In this document: piece by piece, positions 16,923 through 24,684 of the stretch
Numbering within the stretch: the stretch's first letter is position 1
Layout: each line of letters begins with the position of its first letter
Assembly (NCBI GenBank): GCA_009746045.1
Contig: RPFO01000761.1
Coordinates: 1-24,684 of the forward strand
Reading direction: 5' to 3'
Source of the DNA: Mesostigma viride
Lineage: Eukaryota > Streptophyta > Mesostigmatophyceae > Mesostigmatales > Mesostigmataceae
DNA: 24,684 bases
Program-made: the position numbers and the translations under genes
The notes under the pieces: generated by a model
Told to the model about the DNA's origin: nothing
What the model saw: only the letters and a program-made list of their open reading frames with translations
The model's database searches: none

Positions 16923-17146
16923 GTGATACTAATAATACATAATACGGACAAGGAAAAAAAAACGACCCTTATGATCATTTGTCAAGTAAAGGAAGCACGT
17001 TATCTATACCCTCGTCGCATCGTCCGGCATCATAGCAGCGTACCACCCACTAGAATCTTGCTAGTCGTCTAGGACAGTCATCCCGAGTGTCCACGGTGCG
17101 CCCCGTCACAGCCAATTTTGCCAGAGTAAGGTGAGCACCGTCCACC
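16923..17146. other. Intergenic region between divergent genes
   Basis: 224 bases with an AT-rich left edge and an A9 tract near 16956, probably the promoter of the minus-strand gene. No clear promoter motif is visible directly before 17147, and no convincing gene is present. Confidence 0.4.
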
Positions 17147-18061
17147 ATGTCCCAGGTGATCCGCTACCTGACCCCCGCAGACGGGGCGGAGGAGGACCCG
17201 CATTTCAGCGGCAAGATCCGCGTGACGGACGATGGCAGAATTTCCATCCTTGACGCGATCAAGTGTATTTTGTTCGCAAACCCAGATGGGACTCTGAAAA
17301 CAAACGCCCATCAGATGGCTAGTCACGCTTTCTCACGCCTTGAGAAGGAGCATGGGGAAGTGTGCACATTTAGATCACTCTGGAAATTCCCCGGGGCCAG
17401 GCAACGAGACACCCCCGTGACCGACCGCCAGGGGATGGCCAAGATCATAATGCTGCTCCCCGGCAAGATCGCGGCCAAGTTCCGAGACAAGGTGTCCGTG
17501 CTGCTGGAGCGCTACCTGAACGCAGACCGCTCCCTGGCCGAGGACATTCTGAGGAGGGCCGACGAGCGCGAAGGGGTGGCCGCTATAGCCAACGTGCAGG
17601 ACCATCCGCGCGTCCAGTCGAGCGCCTCCACCAAGGAGCTGAACGCCGCCATCAAAGCCTTCACGGACCAGCACAAGGGGTGCGGGATCATGTACCCCGT
17701 CGTGCACGACACCAACAACCTGGCGGTCACGGGCAGGACCGCGGCCCAGTTGAAAGCCTCCATCGGGGCCGCCGGCTCCTCTCGCGACCTGAACACGCGC
17801 CGTCAGAGTCTCGCCATGGCCTTTATGCAGCTCACGGAGGCCGAGATGATCAAGGAGACGGGGTTGGACCCCATCCAGGTGGCCAAGAGGACCAGGGAGC
17901 TCATGGAGCCAGGATTCCGCGCCACGGGCTTGCACGACCAGCAGCCGGAAAAGAAGTACATCTTAGAGAACCGCGGGGCCATGCGGCTCAACCAGAAGCT
18001 GACGAGGGAGGGCCAGCTCCCAAGTCACCCCCAGGCCGCCGCCCTGCCATCCGTTGTGTAA
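17147..18061 (+). CDS. BRO/antirepressor-like protein, 304 aa
   Basis: The N-terminal domain has FSGKIRVTDDGRISILDAI (residues about 22-40), then a variable loop, WKFPGARQRDTPVTDRQGMAKIIMLLPG, and AAKFRDKVSVLLERYLNADRSLAEDI. This is the layout of BRO-N-like or phage antirepressor-like domains in large DNA viruses, where such proteins bind DNA and occur as expanding families. The C-terminal part is helical with RTAAQLKASIGAAG and a basic end. The fragment at 7000 is a truncated paralogue. The gene is intact, with an AATAAA 18 bases after the stop. Family placement is by motif pattern, so moderately sure; the regulated targets are unknown. Confidence 0.8.
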   Translation: MSQVIRYLTPADGAEEDPHFSGKIRVTDDGRISILDAIKCILFANPDGTLKTNAHQMASHAFSRLEKEHGEVCTFRSLWKFPGARQRDTPVTDRQGMAKIIMLLPGKIAAKFRDKVSVLLERYLNADRSLAEDILRRADEREGVAAIANVQDHPRVQSSASTKELNAAIKAFTDQHKGCGIMYPVVHDTNNLAVTGRTAAQLKASIGAAGSSRDLNTRRQSLAMAFMQLTEAEMIKETGLDPIQVAKRTRELMEPGFRATGLHDQQPEKKYILENRGAMRLNQKLTREGQLPSHPQAAALPSVV

Positions 18062-18078
18062 AATAACACTTGATGACG

Positions 18079-18084
18079 AATAAA
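18079..18084 (+). terminator. AATAAA polyadenylation-like signal
   Basis: AATAAA lies 18 bases after the stop at 18061, in the 48-base gap between convergent genes. Confidence 0.4.
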
Positions 18085-18109
18085 ACGTTTTTAACGACAA
18101 ACAATGAGA

Positions 18110-18595
18110 TCACATTCCACCAGGTAGGACCTGCTTGCCCTCCAGGGCCGTCACGTGGGCACGCAGCACGCGCAACTCGTCCCTCAGGTCCTGCGTGCAC
18201 GCGCGGACGAAGTTGAAGTCGGACGCGGAGTAGGGGATCACCCAGCTCTCGCTGTCGACCCGCCCCTTCACGAACTTGTGCCCGTCCGCCTTGTCGCTCT
18301 CGAACTCCTTGGCCACGCGCGCCACGAACCGGAAGCAGCACTCGCCCGTCATGAACACGTCCTCCGGTTTGAACCCCCTCCACCCCGACGCCGGCAGCGG
18401 CCTCGTCCCGTCCTTGTGGCGGTAGTCCGTACCGTACTCGAACGACTCCCGCAGCGTGTCCAGCACCCACTCGGGGTTGGGGTACACCCCCACCTTGAGG
18501 GTGTAGGAGAACTCCTCCACCGACCTGAGCGCCCACGGGCACAGGCGGTTGTGCCCGTGCTCGTCCAGCAGCTTCCACACGGCGGCGGTGTCCAT
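18110..18595 (-). CDS. Possible MSV199-like DNA-binding protein, 161 aa
   Basis: Features are VWKLLDEHG, SVEEFSYTL, NPEWVLDTLRESFEYGTDY, then FKPEDVFMTGECCFRFVARVAKEFE, and a C-terminal coiled coil (LRDELRVLRAHVTALEG). The order (LRESFEYGTDY, then a FxxxFMT-like helix, then coiled coil) recalls MSV199/BRO-associated domains of insect and algal large DNA viruses, but the match is weak. I prefer ATG 18595; an upstream ATG at 18613 adds six residues. Longer frames upstream would overlap the laminin-G gene and lack coding character. It is the last gene of a minus-strand run with short gaps. Confidence 0.7.
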   Translation of the reverse strand: MDTAAVWKLLDEHGHNRLCPWALRSVEEFSYTLKVGVYPNPEWVLDTLRESFEYGTDYRHKDGTRPLPASGWRGFKPEDVFMTGECCFRFVARVAKEFESDKADGHKFVKGRVDSESWVIPYSASDFNFVRACTQDLRDELRVLRAHVTALEGKQVLPGGM

Positions 18596-18636
18596 GATAC
18601 CATCACCGCACATTATCGAACGCCGGAGAACGCGCG

Positions 18637-19601
18637 TCACCCGCTCCACAGGAGCATGGCCACCTCCCCGTCCTCCCCGGGGATCGCATTGCCGCCCGTG
18701 ACGGTGGCCGGGGCGCTCCACGATACTACGCTGGACCCGCGCATCTTCACGAGCTCCAGGCTCTCGTCGTTTGCGATGCGGAACCCGTAACGCACCGTCA
18801 CCGGCTGCGTGTACATCTCCCGCCACCCGTACAGCAGCGTGTTCGTAATGTTGGTGGTAACGGCCGCCCCGATCACGCGCACGTCGTCGTACCATATGGA
18901 CCAGTTCTCGCGGTTACCGTTGTGCAGTTGGAGAGTGGGCGTCCCCACCGTGCTGGACACCGCCGAGAAGATGGATGCGCCGTCCTTGTACACGGTCAAC
19001 CCCCGCCCGTCTGTCTGGTGATGGCCAGGTGGAAGGGGTCCGCGTTCATCCCGGTCACACTCGTCACGTTTTCCTGCGATCCGTCGTGGACCACCAGAGT
19101 GCCCAAGCCGGACACGTACACTTGGATGCTCCCGTACTCCAACAGCTTCTTATTGGCCCCCGTGGTGGCCAGGGTCTGCTGGGGGATCACCCGCACGCAC
19201 ACCGTGAAGGCGGTGGCGGGCATGTCGGTCACCTGCGCCGGGGTGGTGGTGGTCACCTTCAGCACGCCGTCCGCCACCGTCCCGCCCGTGAATTGCTTCG
19301 ACCCCGACTCGCTGGCTCGCGACTCGGTGAACTCCCAGCGGTACGTGTCCGCCCCGCTGGACAGAGAGGACAGGGGCACCCCCGTCCCCGTCCAAGGCGC
19401 GCACCGCTCCTCCGGGGGGATCGTGCGAGACAGAGACAGCCGCCCGTTCTCCACGCGCCACTCGCCCCACGCCGACGTCCCGAGCTCCACGGACCCCCCC
19501 TCGGCGGGCTGGAGCACCACGTTGCGTCTCGAACTCAGCACCAGGTCCTTGCCCGACAGGCCCGTCACCTCGCTCGTCTGCACCAGGTGGAGTCGCTGCA
19601 T
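18637..19601 (-). CDS. Laminin-G/concanavalin-like surface protein, one frame shift
   Basis: From ATG 19601 the first frame is beta-rich with many Thr/Ser/Val/Gly and few Cys. It includes LLEYGSIQVYVSGLGTLVV and DPFHLAITRQTGGG; the second frame continues LTVYKDGASIF, then IWYDDVRVIG and LLYGWREMY. The pattern HLAITR, then VYKDG, then DDVRVIG is the signature of LamG/concanavalin-A-like lectin domains, which bind sugars or proteins. The frames meet at C5 19000-19004. One extra base gives 966 bases, or 321 residues. It probably acts at the virion surface or as a fibre; that location is inference. It starts 11 bases after the gene at 19613 and precedes the gene at 18595. Confidence 0.75.
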
Positions 19602-19612
19602 GCTTCTCCTTT

Positions 19613-20152
19613 CTACATAGGGTGAGAGGTTTTTATGTAGTTCCGGGCGCACAGGAGCAGCTCCTTGTACGCGGGGGGCAGCAGACTCGAGCACCGCGCG
19701 CACGGGTTCCACAGCTCCATGAACACGTCGTACACGTCGATGTCGTGAGGGCACGCGAGCGTGCGGATGCGCGTCATGTCCGACGTGCCCACCGCCCTCC
19801 GGTCCGCACGGTACACCAGCAGCAGGCGGTTGTGACGGGGGGAGGCCGACAGCTCGCCGATCCCGTGCAGCACGCGGTTCAGCTCGCAAGATGTCACCGC
19901 GCCCACGTACGGCGCGTCCACGTACAGGGTGGGCCCCTGCAGCTCCCCGTCCGTCTTGCGCTCCAGGTACCTCATCAGGTGTCTCGTCAGCTCCGGCTCG
20001 TTCTCGTCCCACCGCTTGGCCCGGGCCCGCTCCGCCAGTCGCCTCACCTCCTCCTTGGTCTGCAGCGACTCCGCGTACACGCGGAACCACCCGGTCGAGC
20101 GCACCTCGCGCATCAGCTCGTCGTGTCGCCTCAAGAACTCCCACCCCGTCAT
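19613..20152 (-). CDS. Unidentified protein, 179 aa, perhaps extended upstream
   Basis: A globular protein with a charged helical N-terminal half (EEVRRLAERARAKRWDENE), then GPTLYVDAPYVGAV, LLLVYRADRRAVGTSD and a Cys-containing end (WNPCARCSSLLPP). I recognise no family. The minus-strand ATG at 20288, next to the TATATA promoter, opens a short acidic frame (MDTDDLPEYDEWDSPR) that stops after 24 codons beyond a C7 run (20226-20232). Moving one base there would join it to this gene, but in the opposite sense to the other breaks, so I keep 20152 as start. It heads a three-gene minus-strand run. Confidence 0.7.
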   Translation of the reverse strand: MTGWEFLRRHDELMREVRSTGWFRVYAESLQTKEEVRRLAERARAKRWDENEPELTRHLMRYLERKTDGELQGPTLYVDAPYVGAVTSCELNRVLHGIGELSASPRHNRLLLVYRADRRAVGTSDMTRIRTLACPHDIDVYDVFMELWNPCARCSSLLPPAYKELLLCARNYIKTSHPM

Positions 20153-20288
20153 GTCCGCCCTGTCCCCCTCCCCGTCCGCGCGCGGAGAGGGCGGGGGGCC
20201 AGGGCCAGCGCGGTCAGGGCCGCCAGGGGGGGAGGGACGACCGGGGGCTGTCCCACTCGTCGTACTCGGGCAAATCGTCCGTGTCCAT

Positions 20289-20318
20289 AATTAACCTCAC
20301 CTAGCCTATATAGCAGGG
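20289..20318. promoter_or_regulatory. Bidirectional TATA promoter
   Basis: The palindrome CTATATAG at 20306-20313 lies between the plus-strand methyltransferase start (20319) and a minus-strand ATG at 20288. AATTAACC near 20289 adds a second AT-rich patch. Only six bases separate the TATA core from the methyltransferase ATG. Confidence 0.5.
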
Positions 20319-21236
20319 ATGTCCGGAAAGGAGTGGAAGCACATAGACCTGTTCGCGGGAATGGGGGGCTTCAGTATGGGCCTCAAGCGCGTCCGCCCCG
20401 TCCGCACCGTGATGGCCGTCGAGATGAACTCGATGGCGTGCAAGATCTACGAGATACTCAACGGCGTCAAGCCCGTTTGTAAGAAGATCGAGGAGGTGAG
20501 GGACGAGGAGATACCCAAGGCGGACATACTGACGGGCGGATTCCCGTGTCAGAGTTTCAGCAACGCGGGGTTGCGCGCCGGGATGAAGGACAAGCGCACC
20601 AAGGGGATCTCCCACATCTTCCGTTTCATCCGCGTGGCCGACCCGCGCCACGTCATCCTCGAGAACGTGCCCGCCGTCATGGGATTCCCCGTGTTCAAGC
20701 GCATCCTGGCGCAGCTCCGGAAGATGGGCTACAACGTGGCGCACGCCGTCCTGGGCACGCACACGCACGCGGGGCTGCGGCAGAAGCGCAAACGAGTGTT
20801 CATCGTGGCCAGCAAGGGGGCGATCGCGAACTTCCCGCCGCCGGAAGTGAAGTCCCTCGCCAAGTTCGACTTTGCCAAGACAGCGCCCGAGAAGTACTAC
20901 CTGGCGCCGGGCACCAGGATGTACGACGTCATGCAGGTGGCCACACCGGGGTCCTTCTGGCAGGCGAACTACAGCTTCGAGCCCAAGAATTCGGACGTCG
21001 CGTTCACCCAGCGGGCCTCCCAGGGGCCGCACAAGGGCGCGAGGCTGTACGTCCGCGACCGGAAGGGCGTGCGCTGGCTCACCGAGGAGGAGACGTTCGA
21101 GCTGCAGGGGATCCCCACGCGGCGGCTGGACAAGCTCAAGGCGGAGGTGGGCATGCAGACCATCTTCAAGGCGGTCGGAAACTCGGTGTCCCCCAAGCTC
21201 GTGGGGATAGTCGCCAAGAGTTTCGACAGCAAGTAG
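20319..21236 (+). CDS. DNA (cytosine-5) methyltransferase, 305 aa
   Basis: All main motifs are present: motif I DLFAGMGGF (residues 10-18), motif IV GGFPCQSFS with catalytic Cys77, motif VI ENV (115-117), motif VIII QKRKR (155-159) and motif X with KAVGNSVSP near the C-terminus. The enzyme transfers a methyl group from S-adenosylmethionine to cytosine C5. The target-recognition region between VIII and X is short, and 305 residues is typical of prokaryotic or viral forms. No restriction partner is adjacent, so it may protect or mark viral DNA. The intact frame includes a G6 run in motif I. It begins directly at the bidirectional TATA promoter. Confidence 0.95.
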   Translation: MSGKEWKHIDLFAGMGGFSMGLKRVRPVRTVMAVEMNSMACKIYEILNGVKPVCKKIEEVRDEEIPKADILTGGFPCQSFSNAGLRAGMKDKRTKGISHIFRFIRVADPRHVILENVPAVMGFPVFKRILAQLRKMGYNVAHAVLGTHTHAGLRQKRKRVFIVASKGAIANFPPPEVKSLAKFDFAKTAPEKYYLAPGTRMYDVMQVATPGSFWQANYSFEPKNSDVAFTQRASQGPHKGARLYVRDRKGVRWLTEEETFELQGIPTRRLDKLKAEVGMQTIFKAVGNSVSPKLVGIVAKSFDSK

Positions 21237-21267
21237 CGCAGGATAATATGTGTGGTACGGGTATACG

Positions 21268-24200
21268 ATGACGCTCACACTGCGCGAGTTAAGAGAACAA
21301 GTGGAAGACATGGTGGACGCGGGGAAGGCGTGGAAGGCCTTGGGCAAGACGAAGACGCTCACGCCCTACCAGAAGAAGGTGGTGGGGCGTCTGCCCCAGA
21401 TCCAGACGCTGCTGGCTTGGCTGGAGCGGCGCGTGATGGACGAGGACGGGTACGCCGCGGTCGTGCACGGGCCCGGGGAGGGCGACGACGACGACGACGG
21501 GTACTACACCGGGGGCATTGTGGCAGGCGGACCTCCGTCGCCTACTGCTGGTGGGCCACCTACTGCTGGTGGGCCTCCGTCAAGACCCCCGACACCCACA
21601 TGGAGACCCCCAACACCCACAAGCACACCCGCTGCGGCGGGAAGCACCCCATCGGCAGCTGGTACGGAAGGGGGTGGCACTCCCGATGGGGGGCTGGAAG
21701 TGGGAGCGGACGCCGCCGCCGGTCCGCCTGCAGCGGGGGGGGACATGGCAATGGGGGGAGATACTACGGGCGCGGCTGCCACCGGGAGTGGGAGCGACGG
21801 AGGTCGTCGCCTGGATGGCGCGGTCGTCGAAGAGAATGAGGAGTATTATGATGCGGAGGAGATTGCCGCAGGGCTGATAGCCCCTCCAGCCGACGATCCG
21901 ACCTTCCCCGGCGACCCTCGACCGACCCCGGTCGCTGATGGCGGCGACTCCGGCGATGCCGACTCCGTCTACGCGGACGCCGTAGGGGACGAGGAAGGAG
22001 ATTTCGCGCGCAGGTTGATAGGCGGGCAGGGTGCTTCAACAGCAGCAGATACCGCGACTGGCGGTCAGGAGCCTCCCCCTCAGGAGCCGCCCCTCGCCAC
22101 GACCATCCCAGGATACACGGGTAATGCTGAGGAACCTGTGACCGATGGACAGAAGCCACTTGACAAAAAGCACACCGAAGACGGTGACTTGGACGCCGCC
22201 AGTCGATTTTTGAACATGCTAAAAAGGCAGCGGCACACTTTGTTGGGGATTGCCCAAGTCCAGAGCTGGACGTTCGGAGCAGGTCCAAAAGCAGTGTTAG
22301 ATGATGTCGAGAATGCGTACAACTCACTCACAGAGGATGAGAAAAAGAAAGTAAACGGAGAGCGAGACGAACTTAACAGGCTGGCAAATACGCTTCTGGC
22401 CGTCCAGTCTATCACCGCTGAATCCGATTCGAAGCTGTCGAAGATGAACGAATCGGAACTGATCAACACGCGCGAGGAGATTGAAAGGCTTAACACCGTT
22501 ATAAAAGCTGTCGCGTCTCGATCAAATGTTAAAAACGTAGAACCGATGGGAAAAAAAACCCTCGTTCGTATAGAGAAATTGCTGAAGGCCAGGAAGAAAG
22601 CCTCTGAGGCCGCCGCAAGAAAAGCCGCTGAGGACGCCGCCAAGGAGGACGCAAGGAAAGCCGCTGAGGCCGAAAGGAAAGCTGAGGCCGAAAGGAAAGC
22701 CGCTGAGGACGCCGCCAAGGAGGACGCAAGGAAAGCCGCTGAGGCTGAAAGGAAAGCCGAGGACGCAAGGAAAGCCGCTGAGGACGCCGCCAAGGATGCC
22801 GCAAGAGAAGCGTCCAAGTCTCGGATCCCGTCTCCCGCCGACCTGATGGAGGCAGCCGCTAAAAGAGCTCGTGATATACAGCAAGGCCCGGAAGACTACG
22901 AGTACAAGAAAGAGCGTATCAAGGAGTTACGGAATAAATTCTCCGAGGTTGAGTGCGGTGCGGGAGGCAACAACTGCATGCTTCGATCCTTGGCTGCGGG
23001 CGAGCTGGAAAACCAAGGAAAGCCTGTAACGTGGGAGGATTTGGACGAAGAGGGAGAGACGCTTCGAAATAAACTGAAAGCCGTGTTGGATGATCCGGTG
23101 AACGAAGAGATGGTTAAAATGGCAGCGCTCGCGATAGAGCAGAGTGTGGATGTTTACAAAGATTGGATGCTACATGGAAGACCTGTTAAAGTTGACGGCA
23201 AAGAGATCCGAGTTCCGATGCAACTTAGTCCGCAGGAGCTCGATATGATAGCACGGTTGAAGAATCAACCAATCGTCATTTTCACTGGCACGGTAGACGA
23301 ACCTCGCGTCAACGTGCACGGGGAGGAGTTCCTGGGGAAGAAGACCCCGATATTCATTGAACACAGAGCCGATCAAGAAGCCGACGGTTCAAACGCCGAT
23401 AGCGGCCACTTTAAATGGCTACGTTACGGCGGCCGTGTTACGATAAAAACCAAGTCGAAAGGTGCGGTACGGGAAATTGATGGGGAAAATCCCCAAAAAG
23501 TTTCGCAGGCGCCCAAAAAAAACAACGCGGGTGCGGGACTCAGCACTCTCCCGTCGGACATCGTGGGATCCGTAATGAATCTGGAAGAGGAGCAGGTCGC
23601 CAAGTTGAAAGAAAGGCCCGCACCGGCGATGGACGCGGCCCCAGGGGCCGGAGCGACGGAGACAGATGGAGACGTGTCGGAATCCGTCAAGGAGCTTGTC
23701 CGTGCTTTGAACAAGGCAACGGAACACACGATAATAAACGTGGCAAATAAATTGGAACGGGGCATTCCCGAGGATCCCGGTGAACCTTACACCCTGTATC
23801 CGCAATTCGCAGTGGAGAGGCTTGACAGAGGCTGGTCACACGCCTTCTCTGAACACGAAAAGGAAGTGCTGAGAACTGCCAAGGACCGGTTGCAGGCTGC
23901 CCACAAAGCGACGGAGTTTGTGCACGTTTTGGCAAATCCCGGATTGGGCGGAATTGCTGACAAGATGACATACGAACAGTTGGAACGGGCCGAGAGGTTG
24001 CTGGACCATTTTCAGGACATGAAAATGAGTATTCCAGGAACTGAGGAAGCGAGGAAACGAATTAAGGAGTTCAAGGAGAAGCTGAAGGTGCCGCTCTGGG
24101 ACGGCAAAGACCCCGTGGACGTGGAAGATAAGGAGACAACGGAAACGATGATGGAGGAAGGATTTCTTGACATGAAAAAGATGAGGGGCGGGAGATGGGG

Positions 24201-24426
24201 AAATCTCAACCATCTCCGTGTGGATAGTGCCGGGTTGGAGCGCCTGCTTTCAGACAACCCCCTTTTACATAAAAGGATTGAACACGTTAGGAATTGGAAC
24301 AGGTTTGACGATCTTCGGAAATACATGAAGGAGACGTTCCCAAAAGACGACCCCGTTGAATCCGGCGAAAGCGGCTCGGGATCGAACCATCTTGGAGCTG
24401 GTTGCGAAAGCTCAGCTGCCGAGTAA
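21268..24426 (+). CDS. Very large mosaic protein with atypical OTU-like domain
   Basis: From ATG 21268 (an in-frame GTG lies at 21250) the frame gives 1052 residues. In order: a helical N-terminus; a long Gly/Pro/Thr/Asp-rich disordered region (about 70-310); a helical region; three copies (one partial) of an Ala/Lys/Glu 25-residue repeat (453-513); then GAGGNNCMLRSLAAG with Cys570 and SGHFKWLRY with His714. This Cys and His pair resembles an OTU protease, but Asn replaces the usual Asp, so activity is uncertain. Helical regions follow. Base composition falls from very GC-rich to about 45% (27 of 60 bases in 23101-23160), suggesting a fused or acquired second half. Coding seems to continue past the stop in another frame. 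Confidence 0.8.
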   Translation: MTLTLRELREQVEDMVDAGKAWKALGKTKTLTPYQKKVVGRLPQIQTLLAWLERRVMDEDGYAAVVHGPGEGDDDDDGYYTGGIVAGGPPSPTAGGPPTAGGPPSRPPTPTWRPPTPTSTPAAAGSTPSAAGTEGGGTPDGGLEVGADAAAGPPAAGGDMAMGGDTTGAAATGSGSDGGRRLDGAVVEENEEYYDAEEIAAGLIAPPADDPTFPGDPRPTPVADGGDSGDADSVYADAVGDEEGDFARRLIGGQGASTAADTATGGQEPPPQEPPLATTIPGYTGNAEEPVTDGQKPLDKKHTEDGDLDAASRFLNMLKRQRHTLLGIAQVQSWTFGAGPKAVLDDVENAYNSLTEDEKKKVNGERDELNRLANTLLAVQSITAESDSKLSKMNESELINTREEIERLNTVIKAVASRSNVKNVEPMGKKTLVRIEKLLKARKKASEAAARKAAEDAAKEDARKAAEAERKAEAERKAAEDAAKEDARKAAEAERKAEDARKAAEDAAKDAAREASKSRIPSPADLMEAAAKRARDIQQGPEDYEYKKERIKELRNKFSEVECGAGGNNCMLRSLAAGELENQGKPVTWEDLDEEGETLRNKLKAVLDDPVNEEMVKMAALAIEQSVDVYKDWMLHGRPVKVDGKEIRVPMQLSPQELDMIARLKNQPIVIFTGTVDEPRVNVHGEEFLGKKTPIFIEHRADQEADGSNADSGHFKWLRYGGRVTIKTKSKGAVREIDGENPQKVSQAPKKNNAGAGLSTLPSDIVGSVMNLEEEQVAKLKERPAPAMDAAPGAGATETDGDVSESVKELVRALNKATEHTIINVANKLERGIPEDPGEPYTLYPQFAVERLDRGWSHAFSEHEKEVLRTAKDRLQAAHKATEFVHVLANPGLGGIADKMTYEQLERAERLLDHFQDMKMSIPGTEEARKRIKEFKEKLKVPLWDGKDPVDVEDKETTETMMEEGFLDMKKMRGGRWGNLNHLRVDSAGLERLLSDNPLLHKRIEHVRNWNRFDDLRKYMKETFPKDDPVESGESGSGSNHLGAGCESSAAE
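22624..22806 (+). repeat. 75-bp in-frame tandem repeat (2.4 copies)
   Basis: Units begin at 22624, 22699 and 22774 with GCCGCTGAGGACGCCGCC. The first two are 75 bases and nearly identical. They encode an Ala/Glu/Lys/Asp-rich 25-residue unit suited to a single long alpha-helix. Because 75 is a multiple of three, copy number can change without breaking the frame. Confidence 0.85.
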
Positions 24427-24684
24427 AGACGGGCTCATCCCATCCGAAGCACGCGGCATCGTGGACCGCGGGTATGCGGATTTCTCCGCCCGTGATCGGT
24501 CCGCTCCTGGATACGAAGAATTTGCGAAGGGTGTGCTGTCCGAAGCGGAACATATTCAAGGCTTAAGGAAACGTCTACGCGCCCCCATGAGGTGGGATCG
24601 TGTTCGATCCGCCATGAGGGACGACCCTTTTTTTTTTTTGACCAAAAAAAATAACAGCACGGACTTGACACGTACCCGTACGAT
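24374..24684 (+). CDS. Probable continuation of the large protein in another frame (partial)
   Basis: A second plus-strand frame, opened by the stop at 24326-24328, runs to the window edge with good coding character (RDRTILELVAKAQLP, YEEFAKGVLSEAEHIQGL, RVRSAMRDD). It has no ATG near its beginning, whereas the stop at 24424-24426 ends the preceding frame in low-complexity Ser/Gly. A shift of +1 around 24360-24376 would join them; unlike the other breaks it is not at a homopolymer and needs one base fewer. The far end includes T12 (24628-24639) and A8 (24644-24651), so the true end is uncertain. Confidence 0.4.

Noticed and set aside
18596-18895. N-terminal extension of the gene ending at 18110 up to 18895
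   Set aside because: The added part is Arg/His/Gly-rich, overlaps the LamG gene and lacks coding character; starts at 18595 or 18613 are better.
20153-20288. Joining the short acidic frame at 20288 to the 179-aa gene as another homopolymer undercall
   Set aside because: The arithmetic needs one base fewer (or two more) at G7 20226-20232, not one more, so it does not fit the pattern of the other breaks.
1-24684. tRNA or rRNA genes
   Set aside because: I scanned by eye for T-loop-like GTTCRANNC boxes with a pairable acceptor stem and found no convincing cloverleaf; a dedicated covariance search would be more sensitive.

Overview
The window is about 24.7 kb of mostly GC-rich DNA and looks like part of a nucleocytoplasmic large DNA virus (NCLDV, Nucleocytoviricota) genome, or an endogenised copy of one. 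The main evidence is a VLTF2/A1L-type late transcription factor (5306-6042, minus) and a member of a conserved NCLDV family that resembles single-stranded-DNA-binding proteins (1779-2489, minus). Supporting evidence comes from KilA-N/BRO-type proteins, an OTU-type cysteine protease, a C5-cytosine methyltransferase, dense intron-less genes on both strands, and short AT-rich promoters close to the start codons. I cannot name the virus or its host from the sequence alone.

Layout. Positions 1-7001 are mostly minus-strand genes: an acidic coiled-coil protein, a possible structural protein, a small protein with a SUMO-interaction-like motif, the SSB-like protein, a broken HNH nuclease, a 603-residue protein with an AT-hook and a hydrophobic tail, VLTF2, a membrane-anchored conserved protein and a small charged protein. 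Positions 7000-10727 are plus strand: a decayed BRO-like fragment, the OTU protease, a complete IscS/NifS-type cysteine desulfurase, a broken small Cys/His protein and a hypothetical protein. A minus-strand gene of unknown function (10777-12107) closes the left half.

Positions 12108-14963 hold no convincing gene. At the centre is a 298-bp inverted repeat with one mismatch, around a 169-bp AT-rich spacer. Outside it lie a 79-bp tandem array on the left and a 158-bp tandem array on the right. The two arrays are related to each other in opposite orientation. The genes on both sides point outward. The region is therefore a nested, partly diverged palindrome of about 2.7 kb and is a candidate replication origin or genome-end junction.

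Right of it lies an accessory cluster: a KilA-N plus PD-(D/E)XK protein, a coiled-coil protein resembling antirepressor C-termini, a second Cys/His protein, an intact BRO-like protein and a possible MSV199-like protein. A minus-strand run (20152 to 18110) includes a laminin-G-like protein. A bidirectional promoter separates that run from the cytosine methyltransferase. The window ends in a very long mosaic protein with a second, atypical OTU-like domain.

A recurrent oddity: six loci carry eight frame breaks at or beside G/C runs of 5-7 bases, and in every one the frame would be restored by one more base. This suggests homopolymer undercalling in the assembly, though real decay or slippage is possible. 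Several genes must therefore be read across two or three frames, and their lengths below assume that.
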